Shown here piece by piece: positions 1 to 8,859 of a stretch of 37,566 nt of DNA. The position numbers and the translations under genes were made by a program. Positions within the stretch are counted from its first letter, which is position 1. Each line of letters begins with the position of its first letter. The DNA comes from Syntrophorhabdales bacterium. Lineage in GTDB: Bacteria; Desulfobacterota; Syntrophorhabdia; Syntrophorhabdales; WCHB1-27. The notes under the pieces were generated by a model. That model searched no databases. It was not told where the DNA came from and saw only the letters and a program-made list of their open reading frames with translations. The DNA lies in NCBI GenBank assembly GCA_035541455.1, contig DATKNH010000159.1, positions 1 to 37,566 on the forward strand, given 5' to 3'.

Positions 1-902
1 AAAAGCCGATCACGATGTTGATTTCGTTTGATCCCGGCAGCACAACGGATATCCTCGGGAGGGCCATAGGCATGACTTCTGAGAGATACCTCAACACGCA
101 TTTTATTTATGAAAACAGGGGCGGCGGAGGAGGAACAGTAGCCTTGGGCGTTCTCTCAGCGGCAAAACCGGACGGTTATACCATATCTGTGATTCCGAGC
201 GATTCGGTAGTTTACACGCCGCTTATGCAAAAGGTACCCTTCAAGCCGTTAAAGAGTTTCACGCCTATCATCGGTTTTTCCGCCGCTCCGCATACGGCCC
301 TCATCGTGAGGCCTGATGCGCCCTGGAAGAGCTTTCGCGAGTTAGTCGACTACGCAAAGAAGAACCCACGAAAGATACACTACAGTTCGGCCGGTGTGGG
401 AACGGGTATGCATCTGGCCATGGAGTACGTTGGCAATAAAGAGGGCATACAGTGGGTGCACATCCCTTATAAATCGGCGGCCGCCGCAAGAACGGCTTTA
501 ATGGGCGGACATGTAGAGGCCTGTTCGGCCGGGGCAGAGTTTGTGCCCTTTGCAAGGCAGGGACTCGTAAGAGTGCTCGTTACACATGGAGAAAAGAGAT
601 CACCCGCTTTTCCTGACGTGCCCACCATGAAAGAACTGGGCTACGACTTTGTTAAGGAAACGATACATTCGGTGGTGGGGCCGGCTTCGCTTCCCCCTGA
701 TGTACTGAAAAGATTGGAGACAGGGCTCACGAAAGGCGCAGAGACTCCAGAATTTATTGCGATCCGTGACAAGCTCGATTGTCTGCCGGGTTACATGAAT
801 AGCGCCGATTACGACCGATACCTGAAAGATCTTTGGGTCCGAACGGAGAAGACGTTTAAGGATGCAGGGATTATAAAGGAGCCTGCTACACAGCCGTATT
901 AA
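1..902 (+). CDS. TctC-family tripartite tricarboxylate transporter substrate-binding protein, 5' truncated
   Basis: Periplasmic solute-binding protein of the Bug/TctC family, which captures carboxylates for a TctAB-type permease. The reading frame is open to the left edge: before the first ATG (position 15) the in-frame codons read K-P-I-T. In this family that stretch leads directly into the conserved phosphate-loop-like segment, here ISFDPGSTTDILGR. The true start and signal peptide therefore lie outside the window and the ATG at 15 is internal. About 299 residues are visible of a usual 320-330. Family hallmarks are the ENRGGGGG turn, KPDGYT, the HTALIVRPDAPWKS hinge and PDVPTMKELGY. It converges with the amidohydrolase on the other strand, only 10 bases apart. 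The ligand cannot be read from sequence; aromatic or dicarboxylic acids would fit the rest of the window. Confidence 0.93.
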   Translation, partial: KPITMLISFDPGSTTDILGRAIGMTSERYLNTHFIYENRGGGGGTVALGVLSAAKPDGYTISVIPSDSVVYTPLMQKVPFKPLKSFTPIIGFSAAPHTALIVRPDAPWKSFRELVDYAKKNPRKIHYSSAGVGTGMHLAMEYVGNKEGIQWVHIPYKSAAAARTALMGGHVEACSAGAEFVPFARQGLVRVLVTHGEKRSPAFPDVPTMKELGYDFVKETIHSVVGPASLPPDVLKRLETGLTKGAETPEFIAIRDKLDCLPGYMNSADYDRYLKDLWVRTEKTFKDAGIIKEPATQPY

Positions 903-912
903 AAATTAACCA

Positions 913-1908
913 TCAACCACTTCGCTTCGTGCGAAGTCTGGGAAAAAGCGCTAATGCACTTTTCTCTTCGACGGATGCCCTCTTCTTTGCATTAAAGCCG
1001 GCAAAGCGCGCAACACCGTCAACCTTCGCAGCTATAATAGGGCTAGTCGCAAAGGGGTAGTCTGTGCCGAAGAGTATATGGTCAGTATCGATCAACGCGT
1101 GGAGAGAGGGCAAGTTGTACGGGCTGGCTGCACCCGCGGTATCGTAGTACAAACGCTTGAGGTAGTAATAGAAGCCTTTCGGGGCTTTTTCAGCCGCTCC
1201 CTGCCACCGCCGTGCCCCCTCTTCTATACGAGTGGCCAGATACGGGATCGTTCCCCCGCCGTGAGAAAAGATGAATCGGATATCCGGATAGCGTTCCAAT
1301 GTACCGCCGTAAATGAGATTGGTTATGGCACGGGTTGTTTCGAAAGGAGCCTCGAGTAGAGAGTGCGAACACGGAAACGGGTTCTTTCCAAGCGGATCGC
1401 CCGGGTGCACATGCACCACGGCTTTCCTGCGGTTCAGCTCTTTATACATAGCTTCGAACGCGCTATCCCCGAGATATGTGCCTTTACAGTTTGTCAACAG
1501 CCCGATACCGTCAAGCTTGAGGGTGTCGAGCGCGTACGCGATTTCAGTTAAAACTCCCTCTACGTCATTTAGTCCGGGCAAGGCTGCAAAAGCGCCGAAC
1601 CTGCGGGGATGATCGTGGATCAGTTCAGCTGCGATGTCGTTGCATCTGCGGGCGAGCCTGCGTGAAAATCTGCCATTGCCGACGAAGGCCGCCGGGCTCG
1701 TGAAGGAGGTGACTGCCGTCTGGATGCCGTGCCGGTCCATCATGCCGAGTGTCTTTTCTGTTGTCCATTCGGGAAAGCTCACCCCCAATGCAGTAGCGAT
1801 ACCCACATCAGCCAGCGCCTTCACATACTCGGACGGGATAAAGTGGTGGTGGACATCGATCCGGTGCGGTGCGGCCGATTCTGACTGTGATCCTTTTTTC
1901 TTTTTCAA
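913..1908 (-). CDS. Amidohydrolase-2 family metal-dependent hydrolase/decarboxylase (ACMSD-like)
   Basis: A 331-aa TIM-barrel metalloenzyme of the amidohydrolase-2 family. This group includes 2-amino-3-carboxymuconate-semialdehyde decarboxylase, gamma-resorcylate decarboxylase and 4-oxalomesaconate hydratase-type enzymes. Visible metal-site motifs are HHH at residues 20-22 (the HxH of strand 1), VHVHPGDP near 167, FSHGGG near 216 and the final FGTDYPF near 281, whose Asp is the usual catalytic base/metal ligand. The lysine-rich N-terminus has no signal peptide, so it is cytoplasmic. It is separated by 86 bases from the next minus-strand gene and converges with the TctC gene, so it is probably its own unit. 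An aromatic-acid or ring-cleavage substrate is likely from the family; the exact reaction is not determined. Confidence 0.85.
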   Translation of the reverse strand: MKKKKGSQSESAAPHRIDVHHHFIPSEYVKALADVGIATALGVSFPEWTTEKTLGMMDRHGIQTAVTSFTSPAAFVGNGRFSRRLARRCNDIAAELIHDHPRRFGAFAALPGLNDVEGVLTEIAYALDTLKLDGIGLLTNCKGTYLGDSAFEAMYKELNRRKAVVHVHPGDPLGKNPFPCSHSLLEAPFETTRAITNLIYGGTLERYPDIRFIFSHGGGTIPYLATRIEEGARRWQGAAEKAPKGFYYYLKRLYYDTAGAASPYNLPSLHALIDTDHILFGTDYPFATSPIIAAKVDGVARFAGFNAKKRASVEEKSALALFPRLRTKRSG

Positions 1909-1994
1909 CTGACGCCCCCCTTGTTGTTCTGGTAGGACCTACTCGCTCCAACTGCGCGAACCGTACTGATTACTGCTTGCTGCTCACTCGTCTT

Positions 1995-2330
1995 CTAGCA
2001 CGCCGCTTTTACATACTTCAACCGCACGTCGTAGAGCACAGTATCAATTAGTTTTTCCTCCTCCGCATTGAGATTGCCTTTTGTCTTCTCTTTGAGGAGT
2101 TCAATGACGCTGATGGTCTGCTTGGCAAGTTGCAGGTTCATCCCTTTTTCATTTGTCACAGGATCGGGAAGCTCGCCCAGATGGACAAGCGCAGACGTGG
2201 ATAAGGAAAGAATAAAAGTGGAAAAGCCAAGTTCGCTGAAGAGCGTTTTGGTATCGCAGGTTTCTCCCGTTTGCGTATCAATCCCCTTCTCTGTCTTATC
2301 CTTCACGGTGTCTTTCTTCTCTTCCGCCAT
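1995..2330 (-). CDS. DUF1844 domain-containing protein
   Basis: A 111-aa small soluble protein. After a charged, Lys/Glu/Asp-rich first 30 residues comes the DUF1844 core: FSTFILSLSTSALVHLGELPDP, then LQLAKQTISVIELLKEKTKGNLNAEEEKLIDTVL split over two helices. DUF1844 proteins are widespread in deltaproteobacteria and have no established function. It lies 10 bases downstream of the HtrA-like protease. The stop of that gene (TAG) is part of a strong ribosome-binding site, TAGGAGG, 6 bases before this ATG, so the two are very likely cotranscribed and translationally linked. It is the last gene of the long minus-strand operon. Family assignment is fairly sure; the role is unknown. Confidence 0.85.
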   Translation of the reverse strand: MAEEKKDTVKDKTEKGIDTQTGETCDTKTLFSELGFSTFILSLSTSALVHLGELPDPVTNEKGMNLQLAKQTISVIELLKEKTKGNLNAEEEKLIDTVLYDVRLKYVKAAC

Positions 2331-2340
2331 AGCTTCCCTC

Positions 2341-3666
2341 CTACAGTAAGCTGTCCAGCTTTATCGGGACGAAAAAGACTTCATTCTTCCTGTTCACCTG
2401 AAGCAAAATATAATTCGTTCGCAGCCCCTGCGCCACAAGTTCTTTGAAGTGCGCCGCGTCTTCGGCGTCCTGATTGTTGACTTTGAGAATAACGTCTCCG
2501 GCACGCAAACCATATTTCTCGCCAATGCCGCCTTTGAATACCTTGGTCACGATCGCGCCATCCCTCTCTCTGACCCTGAACTTCAACTTCATGTATCCCT
2601 GTATATCTGACACCCGCACGCCCAGCAGGCGCTCGTCCAGCGGCAAAGGAAGGTACCCTGTCAGATCTTCTCTCTTCAGATCGATAGTGATCGCTTCGTT
2701 ACCTCGCAGAATCTTTATCTGCATCGGTGCGCCCTCGCGGGTCTGCATGAGAGCAGTATGGATCTTCATTCCCTCTCTGATCCTCTTCTTATTCAGCTCG
2801 ACAATCCTGTCGCCGGCCTTGATGCCGTAACGCTCGGCAGGGCTTCCGCGAATCAGGTCAGTGACGTATAGATATGCTCCTCTTTCGTCTTTCTTTCTTT
2901 CAAAAAAAACTCCCAGGATGCTCCTTTTTGCCCCGGCATCCGAAAACTCAGATAACATGGATGCAACGTCTTCGATCGGTATGGCAAAGCCTATGCCTTT
3001 TCCCTCTTCATAGATAGCCGTCACAATACCCAGCAACTCTCCCTCACCATCAAGCAGCGCCCCGCCTGAACTGCCGGGGTTTATCGCAGCGTCTGTCTGA
3101 ATCAGGTTGACGTAGACCCGGTTGCTAATTCGCAGGTTCCTCCCGAGGGCGCTTATCACTCCCGTGGTTACGCTACTCGACAGGCCGTAAGGATTTCCAA
3201 TGACTATAGCCTTCTCACCCACCCGCACCGGTTTCCTTCTACTGATCCGCAAAAAAGGAAAGTCGGTCCGGTCGCTCTGGATCTTCAGCAAGGCGACATC
3301 CAGTTCCGCATCTGCAGCCATGACGGTCGCGTCGTACTCCTGCCTGTTTGTGAATTTCACCCTTATGGTTATCGCTTTGGAGACGAGGTGCTCGTTGGTG
3401 ACAATGATACCTCTCGGGTCAAGTACAACTCCCGACCCTATATTCTCTACCGTGTCCGCCTCCTCCTGCTCATCCTCCGTAAACATCCTCTTGAGGATGT
3501 CCTTGCTCTTGCCTTCAGTCGTCTCTTTCGACCACTCTTCGGTCTTGATGTTTACGATTGATTTACTGACACTCTCAATGACGCTTACGGTGGCGTCCTC
3601 TTTGGCGAAAAGGGGGCTAGACAAAAAGAGTGCGAGGGCTGCTAGTGCGATACAAAGGCTCTTCAT
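2341..3666 (-). CDS. HtrA/DegP-type periplasmic serine protease with two PDZ domains
   Basis: A 441-aa trypsin-like protease/chaperone for envelope protein quality control. Residues 1-21 form a clear signal peptide ending in SPLFA. The catalytic triad reads His93 (TNEHLV), Asp123 (ELDVALLKI) and Ser200 (NPGSSGGALL). The oxyanion motif is GSSGG rather than the usual GNSGG. Two PDZ domains follow: one around residues 250-330 with GIKAGDRIVELN, and one around 350-435 with GLRAGDVILKVN. An acidic insert (EDEQEEAD) sits in the LA-loop region before strand 2, where DegP/DegQ differ. The gene is 37 bases downstream of coaBC and directly upstream of the DUF1844 gene in the same operon. Which Deg paralogue it corresponds to cannot be settled, so no symbol is given. 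Confidence 0.93.
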   Translation of the reverse strand: MKSLCIALAALALFLSSPLFAKEDATVSVIESVSKSIVNIKTEEWSKETTEGKSKDILKRMFTEDEQEEADTVENIGSGVVLDPRGIIVTNEHLVSKAITIRVKFTNRQEYDATVMAADAELDVALLKIQSDRTDFPFLRISRRKPVRVGEKAIVIGNPYGLSSSVTTGVISALGRNLRISNRVYVNLIQTDAAINPGSSGGALLDGEGELLGIVTAIYEEGKGIGFAIPIEDVASMLSEFSDAGAKRSILGVFFERKKDERGAYLYVTDLIRGSPAERYGIKAGDRIVELNKKRIREGMKIHTALMQTREGAPMQIKILRGNEAITIDLKREDLTGYLPLPLDERLLGVRVSDIQGYMKLKFRVRERDGAIVTKVFKGGIGEKYGLRAGDVILKVNNQDAEDAAHFKELVAQGLRTNYILLQVNRKNEVFFVPIKLDSLL

Positions 3667-3703
3667 TTACGATGTTTCAGAATGGTCTATGGTCTGCATT
3701 TGC

Positions 3704-4960
3704 TCAGTACCAGTCATCCTTGTATTTCCGTTTTTTCTTTATTACCCGTTTCACAGCATCAAGGATTACGTGGGCTACTTCCTCCTTGGAGAGCTTCGGG
3801 ACATGTCTCGCGCGCCCATTGGCGGTGATAATAGTCACTTCATTTTCATCCGACCCGAACCCGATCCCCTGCTTTGTTATATCGTTCGCAACGACCAGAT
3901 CCAGGTTCTTTCTCTTCAATTTTTCATGGGCATTCTGAACGACATTCTCGCTTTCTGCGGCAAATCCTACCAGAATTCGGTCTTCCTTGATCAGACCGAG
4001 CTCCTGGAGAATGTCAGGATTCCTCTCCAATTCGAGTGACACTTCCTCTTCACCCGGTTTCTTCTTTATTTTGTGGTACCGCAAAGCCTTGGAACGAAAA
4101 TCAGCAACTGCAGCCGCCTTGATGATGACGCCGCAATTGGCCTGGCGCGCCATCACGACATTGCGCATCTCGCTGGCGGTGACCACATCTATCACTTCTA
4201 CACCCGGCGGACGGGGAAGATCCGTTCTGCCGGTAACGAGCACCACATCTGCTCCGCGCCGGCGCGCAATCTTGGCAAGGGCATAACCCATCTTTCCTGA
4301 AGAGCGGTTTGTAATGCAGCGCACCGGGTCTATAAATTCCTGGGTCGGTCCTGCCGTCACCATGATTCTTTCCCCGACGAGATCTTTGGCGGTAAAGATA
4401 TCTTCCATCTTCTCGACAATATCTTCGACGGCGGGCATCCTTCCTTTGCCTTCCCATCCGCATGCCAGACCGCCGCTCTCAGGCTCTATGAATTCATATC
4501 CATCCTCTCGCAGCCTGTCTATATTCGCCTGCACTATCTTGCTCTCCCACATCTTCGTGTTCATAGCAGGAACAAAGAGTACCGGCACCCTCGTCGCCAT
4601 CACCATAGTGCTAAGAAAATCATCGGCTATACCGCTGGCTATCTTTCCAATGATATTGGCTGTTGCGGGCGCTATCACCATCTGGTCCGCCAGGTCTGAA
4701 AGGGCAATGTGTCCGATCTTGGAGTTTTCAAGCAACTCAAACAACTCGTGGGTGACGCGATTTCCAGAAAGCGTCTGAAAAGTCAAAGGAGCAACGAACT
4801 CTATCGCGTGCTTGGTCATGACGACGTGCACGTTCGCACCCTTTTTCGCAAGTATCCTGACAAGTTCGGCAGTTTTGTAGGCCGCAATTCCTCCGGTCAC
4901 GCCCACGATGATCTGCTTGTCGCGAAGCATGGTGTACTGCTTTGGTGCGGGAACGCTCAT
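3704..4960 (-). CDS. coaBC: Bifunctional phosphopantothenoylcysteine decarboxylase / phosphopantothenate-cysteine ligase
   Basis: A 418-aa cytoplasmic enzyme catalysing two consecutive steps of coenzyme A synthesis: coupling cysteine to 4'-phosphopantothenate (CoaB, C-terminal) and decarboxylating the product (CoaC, N-terminal, FMN-dependent). CoaC motifs are GVTGGIAAYK (20-29), the catalytic His84 in KIGHIALSDL, PAMNTKMW (131-138) and the substrate-clamp Cys166 in GGLACGWEGKGRM. The CoaB half starts near residue 195 with TAGPTQEFIDPVR, then NRSSGKMG and KIKKKPGE. The start overlaps the upstream carboxypeptidase stop as ATGA. An internal Met at residue 11 (MLRDKQ) is an alternative start closer to the usual N-terminus. 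CoaD, the next enzyme but one in the pathway, is encoded four genes upstream in the same operon. Confidence 0.97.
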   Translation of the reverse strand: MSVPAPKQYTMLRDKQIIVGVTGGIAAYKTAELVRILAKKGANVHVVMTKHAIEFVAPLTFQTLSGNRVTHELFELLENSKIGHIALSDLADQMVIAPATANIIGKIASGIADDFLSTMVMATRVPVLFVPAMNTKMWESKIVQANIDRLREDGYEFIEPESGGLACGWEGKGRMPAVEDIVEKMEDIFTAKDLVGERIMVTAGPTQEFIDPVRCITNRSSGKMGYALAKIARRRGADVVLVTGRTDLPRPPGVEVIDVVTASEMRNVVMARQANCGVIIKAAAVADFRSKALRYHKIKKKPGEEEVSLELERNPDILQELGLIKEDRILVGFAAESENVVQNAHEKLKRKNLDLVVANDITKQGIGFGSDENEVTIITANGRARHVPKLSKEEVAHVILDAVKRVIKKKRKYKDDWY

Positions 4961-6183
4961 ATGCCGAGCCCCATCTTCCGGAAGATTCGCGTAAACAGGT
5001 TTGCTTTGGGAACGTAGACGGGCGAAACAACATCAACCTTGCCTATCACCTCATCATCGAGCTGGAACTTTATCTCCCCAAGCTTCTGCCCTTCTTTAAC
5101 CTCTCCCCTGATCCGGTCAGGTACGTCCACAATCTTCTTTATCTCTTTTTTCTTGCTCTTGAGCAGAGGATACGAGAAGTCAGACGCGCATACGCCTCTT
5201 ACCTTCTTGTACTTCCCATCCTCCAGGAATATTTCTTTATCCACCTGCTCGCCTTTCTTCACGAGGGGAGTCACCACGTATTGCGCGAAATACGTCTTCA
5301 GTTTTCCCAGCGCAACCTGATCCCTCAGTTTACCTGTCGAGCTGCCCATTACCACAACGATCAGTCGCAGGTCCCCTTTCCTTGCCGTGGCGGTGATGTT
5401 AAAGCCTGTGCTCCTGTAATACCCTGTCTTCAGTCCGTCCACTTCGGGCATCTGCCCAAGCAGCTTGTTCGTGTTGCTGAGGACAAATTTTCCTCCCCTG
5501 AACTCTCCCTGTTTTGTCGACGTCCATTCCATGAGCTTCGGATACTTGACCAGTTCCCGCGCCAGGATCGCCATATCATAACAGGACGTGAGGTCCTCCT
5601 TCTGGTCTTTGCCGGGCGGCAATCCATGCACCGAGTGAAACTCCGTGTCCGCCATTTTCAGGTCTTTGGCCTTTTCATTCATGAGAGTAACAAAATCGTC
5701 GACGTTTCCCGAAATGAACTCCGCGATGGCGTAGGCTGCGTCGTTCGCAGAATGGATCATCATGCCCTGCATCAACTCTTCCAGCGTGAATTCTTCTCCT
5801 TCTTTCAGATAAACCTGGCTGCCTCCTATCTTGGAGGCTGCCTTTGAGGCAGTTATCTTATCCGTCAGATGAATTTCCCCACGTGCGAGTTTCTCCATGA
5901 CGATGTCTGCCACCATCAGCTTCACCATGCTGGCAGGGGCCCTCTTCTCGTGGGCATTCTCCTCTTCCAGGACTTTTGCCGAATTGGCTTCCATGACGAG
6001 ATAGGCCTTATATTTTTCTACCGGCTCCGCTGCCTTGCCCTTCGGCTGTTTCGCCACAGCTTTTTTCGTCTTCGCCAATCCCTCGCCGGCAAAAGCGAGA
6101 CTCAGCAGGAACGCAACAATGGCGAGGAGAATTGCTAAGCGTTTCACATCCAATTTCATTGCTTGATTCATTGCTCCTTTCAT
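4957..6183 (-). CDS. D-alanyl-D-alanine carboxypeptidase (PBP5/6-type, DacA/DacC family)
   Basis: A 408-aa low-molecular-weight penicillin-binding protein that trims the terminal D-Ala from peptidoglycan stem peptides in the periplasm. Active-site motifs are complete: Ser85-Met-Val-Lys88 (SxxK), Ser145-Ala-Asn147 (SxN) and Lys252-Thr-Gly254 (KTG). The N-terminus has a hydrophobic signal segment at residues 17-33. The C-terminal PBP5-like beta domain ends in a weakly amphipathic tail ([14 protein letters not shown]) expected to hold the protein on the inner membrane. The ATG at 6183 overlaps the slipin stop as ATGA; ATGs at 6171 and 6159 (MKLDVKRL) are alternatives that give a more typical signal peptide. 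Its own stop overlaps the coaBC start, so it is translationally coupled at both ends. Confidence 0.94.
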   Translation of the reverse strand: MKGAMNQAMKLDVKRLAILLAIVAFLLSLAFAGEGLAKTKKAVAKQPKGKAAEPVEKYKAYLVMEANSAKVLEEENAHEKRAPASMVKLMVADIVMEKLARGEIHLTDKITASKAASKIGGSQVYLKEGEEFTLEELMQGMMIHSANDAAYAIAEFISGNVDDFVTLMNEKAKDLKMADTEFHSVHGLPPGKDQKEDLTSCYDMAILARELVKYPKLMEWTSTKQGEFRGGKFVLSNTNKLLGQMPEVDGLKTGYYRSTGFNITATARKGDLRLIVVVMGSSTGKLRDQVALGKLKTYFAQYVVTPLVKKGEQVDKEIFLEDGKYKKVRGVCASDFSYPLLKSKKKEIKKIVDVPDRIRGEVKEGQKLGEIKFQLDDEVIGKVDVVSPVYVPKANLFTRIFRKMGLGI

Positions 6184-6938
6184 GCCTTTTTATCTGTGAA
6201 GGCCTTCATCAATTCAATGGGGAGCGGGAAAATGATGGTTGAATTTTTGTCAGCCGATATCTCGAGAAGCGTCTGCAAATAACGAAGCTGAAGAGACATA
6301 GGACTCTTCGATAGAATATCGGACGCTTCAGCCAGACGGGTAGATGCCTGGAATTCACCTTCGGCACTGATAACTTTCGCCCTTCTTTCTCGTTCTGCCT
6401 CTGCCTGACGTGCGATGGCCCGCTGCATCTCCTGCGGCAAATCCACGTTCTTGACTTCGACGTTGGAGACCTTTATGCCCCAGGACTCAGTGTGCAAATC
6501 GAGTATCTCCTGGAGTCTTTCGTTCAGCTTTTCCCTTTTCGACAGAAGTTCATCCAGGTCCGCCTGGCCGAGCACGCTTCGGAGGGTGGTCTGGGAAAGC
6601 TGGCTCGTCGCGTACAAATAATTCTCCACGTCAATGACCGATTTCATAGGATCGATGACCCGGAAGTAGACCACCGCGTTCACCTTGATCGTCACGTTGT
6701 CCCTGGTGATGACATCCTGAGGCGGGACGTCGAGGACCACCGTCCTGAGACTGATCCTCACCATCTTGTCGATGACCGGGATCAGCAGAATGAGCCCGGG
6801 ACCCTTCGGGCGGCCCAGTACCCTTCCCAGCCTGAATATCACGCCCCGTTCGTATTCATTCAAAATCTTGATGGCGTTGTAGAGAAAAAAGAAGATGAGC
6901 ACAATCAGAAATATTCCGTATATCGGCACTCCTACCAT
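6180..6938 (-). CDS. Slipin / stomatin-like SPFH (band 7) membrane protein
   Basis: A 252-aa inner-membrane scaffold protein. Residues 5-22 form one hydrophobic segment. The SPFH core follows, with [51 protein letters not shown] and the long helical region [29 protein letters not shown] split over several turns. The C-terminal [13 protein letters not shown] and IIFPLPIEL segments match bacterial slipins. SPFH proteins oligomerise and organise membrane microdomains. Slipins are typically encoded beside an NfeD partner, whose soluble OB-fold domain binds them, and that is exactly the arrangement here: nfeD ends 2 bases upstream. A role in controlling a membrane protease complex is an inference from that pairing. 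Confidence 0.95.
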   Translation of the reverse strand: MVGVPIYGIFLIVLIFFFLYNAIKILNEYERGVIFRLGRVLGRPKGPGLILLIPVIDKMVRISLRTVVLDVPPQDVITRDNVTIKVNAVVYFRVIDPMKSVIDVENYLYATSQLSQTTLRSVLGQADLDELLSKREKLNERLQEILDLHTESWGIKVSNVEVKNVDLPQEMQRAIARQAEAERERRAKVISAEGEFQASTRLAEASDILSKSPMSLQLRYLQTLLEISADKNSTIIFPLPIELMKAFTDKKA

Positions 6939-6940
6939 AA

Positions 6941-8227
6941 TTAGCCCCTTTCTTTTTTGACCTTCACGGTCATACCCTTGACTTCGGTCACAATGACCCT
7001 TTCACCCTCCCCTATCGATTCCTCACTCTGTGCATTCCATAGTTCGCCGTGTACATAAACTTTTCCGCTCTCTCTGATGTCGGTCCTCGCAACGCCTTCC
7101 TCTCCGATGAGCCCCTCTTTTCCGGTCCTGACCTTGGACAACTGGGCTTTGATCGCATATGATAGCACACCGACGAAGAATAGGACAGTGACCGCAACAA
7201 CAACAAAAATAGACACCCATGAGATGGAGAGCCATTCCGAGGGCAGATCGATCAGCATCACAGAACCAATAATGAGCGAAACAACTCCGGCGATGCTCAA
7301 CGCACCGTGACTCACCACTTTGATCTCCAGGATAAAGAAGATTATCCCCAGCAGGATCAAGCCCAAGCCGGCGAAACTGATCGGTATGCTTGAAAACGCA
7401 TAGAACGCAAGTATTATGCAAATACCGCCTATGACACCGGGGAATATGGCACCAGGGCTGTAGATCTCAAAAAGAATCCCATAGAAGCCTAGCATCATCA
7501 GTATGTAGGCAACATTCGGGTCGGTAATCGTGGAGAGGAAACGATATTTCAAAGACATCTCCACTTCTTTAGGCTTAACCCCCTTCGTCTTTAGTGTGAC
7601 CCTCTTATCACCAACCTCCACGCTCCTGCCGTCTATCTGAGTGAGAAGATCGTCCACGCTTTCCGCAACCACGTCGATAACATGCATCCGTAAAGCATCC
7701 TCCGCGGTTGCAGAGACGCTCTGTGTTACAGCTTTTCCTGCCCAATCTACATTTCTGCCCCGCTTTTTGGCTATACTCTTTGCATATGCCTCCGCGTCCT
7801 GCACCACTTTTTTCATCATTACTTTGTCTGGCTTCTCTTCCTTGCCAATGCTGACCGGGTGGGCTGCCCCGACGTTAGTTCCAGACGCCATAGCGGCAAC
7901 GTTAGACGCGAGCAGAATGATGGCCCCTGCCGAGGCGGCTCGGGCGCCCTGCGGAAACACATACACAATCACGGGTATTTTTGAGTCCATGATTGCCTTG
8001 ATTATTTCCCGCATCGACGTGTCAAGACCGCCGGGGGTATCGAGCAGAATGAGCAGCGCCTGGGCGTCCGCGCTGGTTGCACTTTTGATTGAATCGATGA
8101 CAAATTGTGCAACAGGCGGGCCGATCACATTCTGCACTCTGATTTGATACACATCTTTTGCGGCGCCGTGCGCGGCGCCAGAGCAACAAAGCAGCAAGAG
8201 CAGGATGGTGCAAAGTATCTTTTTCAT
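6941..8227 (-). CDS. nfeD: NfeD family protein with ClpP-like serine protease domain (long form)
   Basis: A 428-aa long-form NfeD. A signal peptide occupies residues 1-22. Residues 25-210 are a ClpP-like protease domain with the nucleophile Ser99 in the motif ARAASAG, and a basic helix near Lys150 and Lys154 that can supply the Lys of the Ser-Lys dyad seen in the archaeal homologue PH1510. Residues 235-365 hold four to five membrane segments ([20 protein letters not shown] and following). The C-terminus is the OB-fold NfeD domain ([34 protein letters not shown]). PH1510 cleaves the hydrophobic tail of its slipin neighbour, so the adjacent slipin is the likely partner. The start overlaps the coaD stop as ATGA. 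Confidence 0.94.
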   Translation of the reverse strand: MKKILCTILLLLLCCSGAAHGAAKDVYQIRVQNVIGPPVAQFVIDSIKSATSADAQALLILLDTPGGLDTSMREIIKAIMDSKIPVIVYVFPQGARAASAGAIILLASNVAAMASGTNVGAAHPVSIGKEEKPDKVMMKKVVQDAEAYAKSIAKKRGRNVDWAGKAVTQSVSATAEDALRMHVIDVVAESVDDLLTQIDGRSVEVGDKRVTLKTKGVKPKEVEMSLKYRFLSTITDPNVAYILMMLGFYGILFEIYSPGAIFPGVIGGICIILAFYAFSSIPISFAGLGLILLGIIFFILEIKVVSHGALSIAGVVSLIIGSVMLIDLPSEWLSISWVSIFVVVAVTVLFFVGVLSYAIKAQLSKVRTGKEGLIGEEGVARTDIRESGKVYVHGELWNAQSEESIGEGERVIVTEVKGMTVKVKKERG

Positions 8228-8712
8228 GTATGCGGAAACTTTCTCCTTAGCGCTTCCTCGACACAGGGTGGGACAAAACCTTTGATCAACCCCCCGAAGC
8301 TTGCCACTTCTTTGATGGTTCTTGAGCTTACAAAGAAGTAGTCCTTGCTCGTCATCATGAAAATTGTGTCCATATCGCAGTTGAGATTTCTGTTCATTGA
8401 AGCCATTTGGAACTCGTACTCAAAATCGCTCATGGCTCTCAAGCCGCGTATGACGAACCGGGCATTAACTTTCTGGACGTATTGAACCAACAAGCCGTCA
8501 AAGCTGTCGACGATTACATTCTTGTTGCCGTCTATCGACTGCCGGATCAACTCCTTGCGCTCGGGAACGGTAAAGAGCCCCTTCTTTTCGATGTTAGTCG
8601 CAATGGCGCAGATGACTGTGTCGAAAAGCTTAAGGCCTCTATGCAAAATATCCAGATGCCCATACGTGATCGGATCAAAAGAACCGGGGTATACCGCCAC
8701 TGTTTCTTTCAT
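8224..8712 (-). CDS. coaD: Phosphopantetheine adenylyltransferase
   Basis: A 162-aa cytoplasmic nucleotidyltransferase that adenylates 4'-phosphopantetheine to dephospho-CoA, the penultimate step of CoA synthesis. Signatures are YPGSFDPITYGHLDIL at residues 8-23, with the nucleotide-binding T/HxGH-type element, RGLRAMSDFEYEFQMASMN in the substrate site, and SSRTIKEVASFGG near the C-terminus. Length and motifs match the hexameric bacterial family well. Its ATG follows directly on the stop codon of a 48-aa upstream reading frame, whose last codons supply an AAAGGGAG ribosome-binding site. Its own stop overlaps nfeD. The same operon carries coaBC, but no coaE is seen. Confidence 0.97.
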   Translation of the reverse strand: MKETVAVYPGSFDPITYGHLDILHRGLKLFDTVICAIATNIEKKGLFTVPERKELIRQSIDGNKNVIVDSFDGLLVQYVQKVNARFVIRGLRAMSDFEYEFQMASMNRNLNCDMDTIFMMTSKDYFFVSSRTIKEVASFGGLIKGFVPPCVEEALRRKFPHT

Positions 8713-8859
8713 CTATTGCTCCCTTTCAATCAGAGGATGCTTTTTTACCACTCTCTCCTTGCCTTTATCCTTACAGAATGCTTCGCTATCTGCGTACATC
8801 TCCGATGATAATTCTGTTTCCTTCTTTATGAATCCTTTGATGTCAGCGCGTTCTTTCAT
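8713..8859 (-). CDS. Small hypothetical protein (48 aa) between rsmD and coaD
   Basis: This frame encodes 48 residues beginning MKERADIKGF and ending HPLIEREQ. Its ATG overlaps the rsmD stop as ATGA, and its TAG stop is followed immediately by the coaD ATG, so it fills the gap between two real genes exactly. That fit argues for a genuine translated frame rather than chance. The peptide is highly charged (many Lys, Glu and Asp residues) with one cysteine, has no hydrophobic segment and no recognisable motif. It could be a small protein of its own, or a frame kept mainly to couple translation of rsmD to coaD. No function is assigned. Comparing related genomes for conservation at the amino-acid level would decide. 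Confidence 0.6.
   Translation of the reverse strand: MKERADIKGFIKKETELSSEMYADSEAFCKDKGKERVVKKHPLIEREQ

Noticed and set aside
919-937. Perfect 7-bp hairpin ACTTCGC/GCGAAGT between convergent genes
   Set aside because: It lies inside the last codons of the amidohydrolase and is not followed by a T-run on either strand, so a terminator is not supported.
3200-4039. 279-aa plus-strand open frame
   Set aside because: Overlaps the HtrA-like and coaBC genes on the other strand; the latter two have complete motifs.
4942-5847. 301-aa plus-strand open frame
   Set aside because: It lies antisense to the carboxypeptidase gene, whose catalytic motifs are intact, and has no family features.
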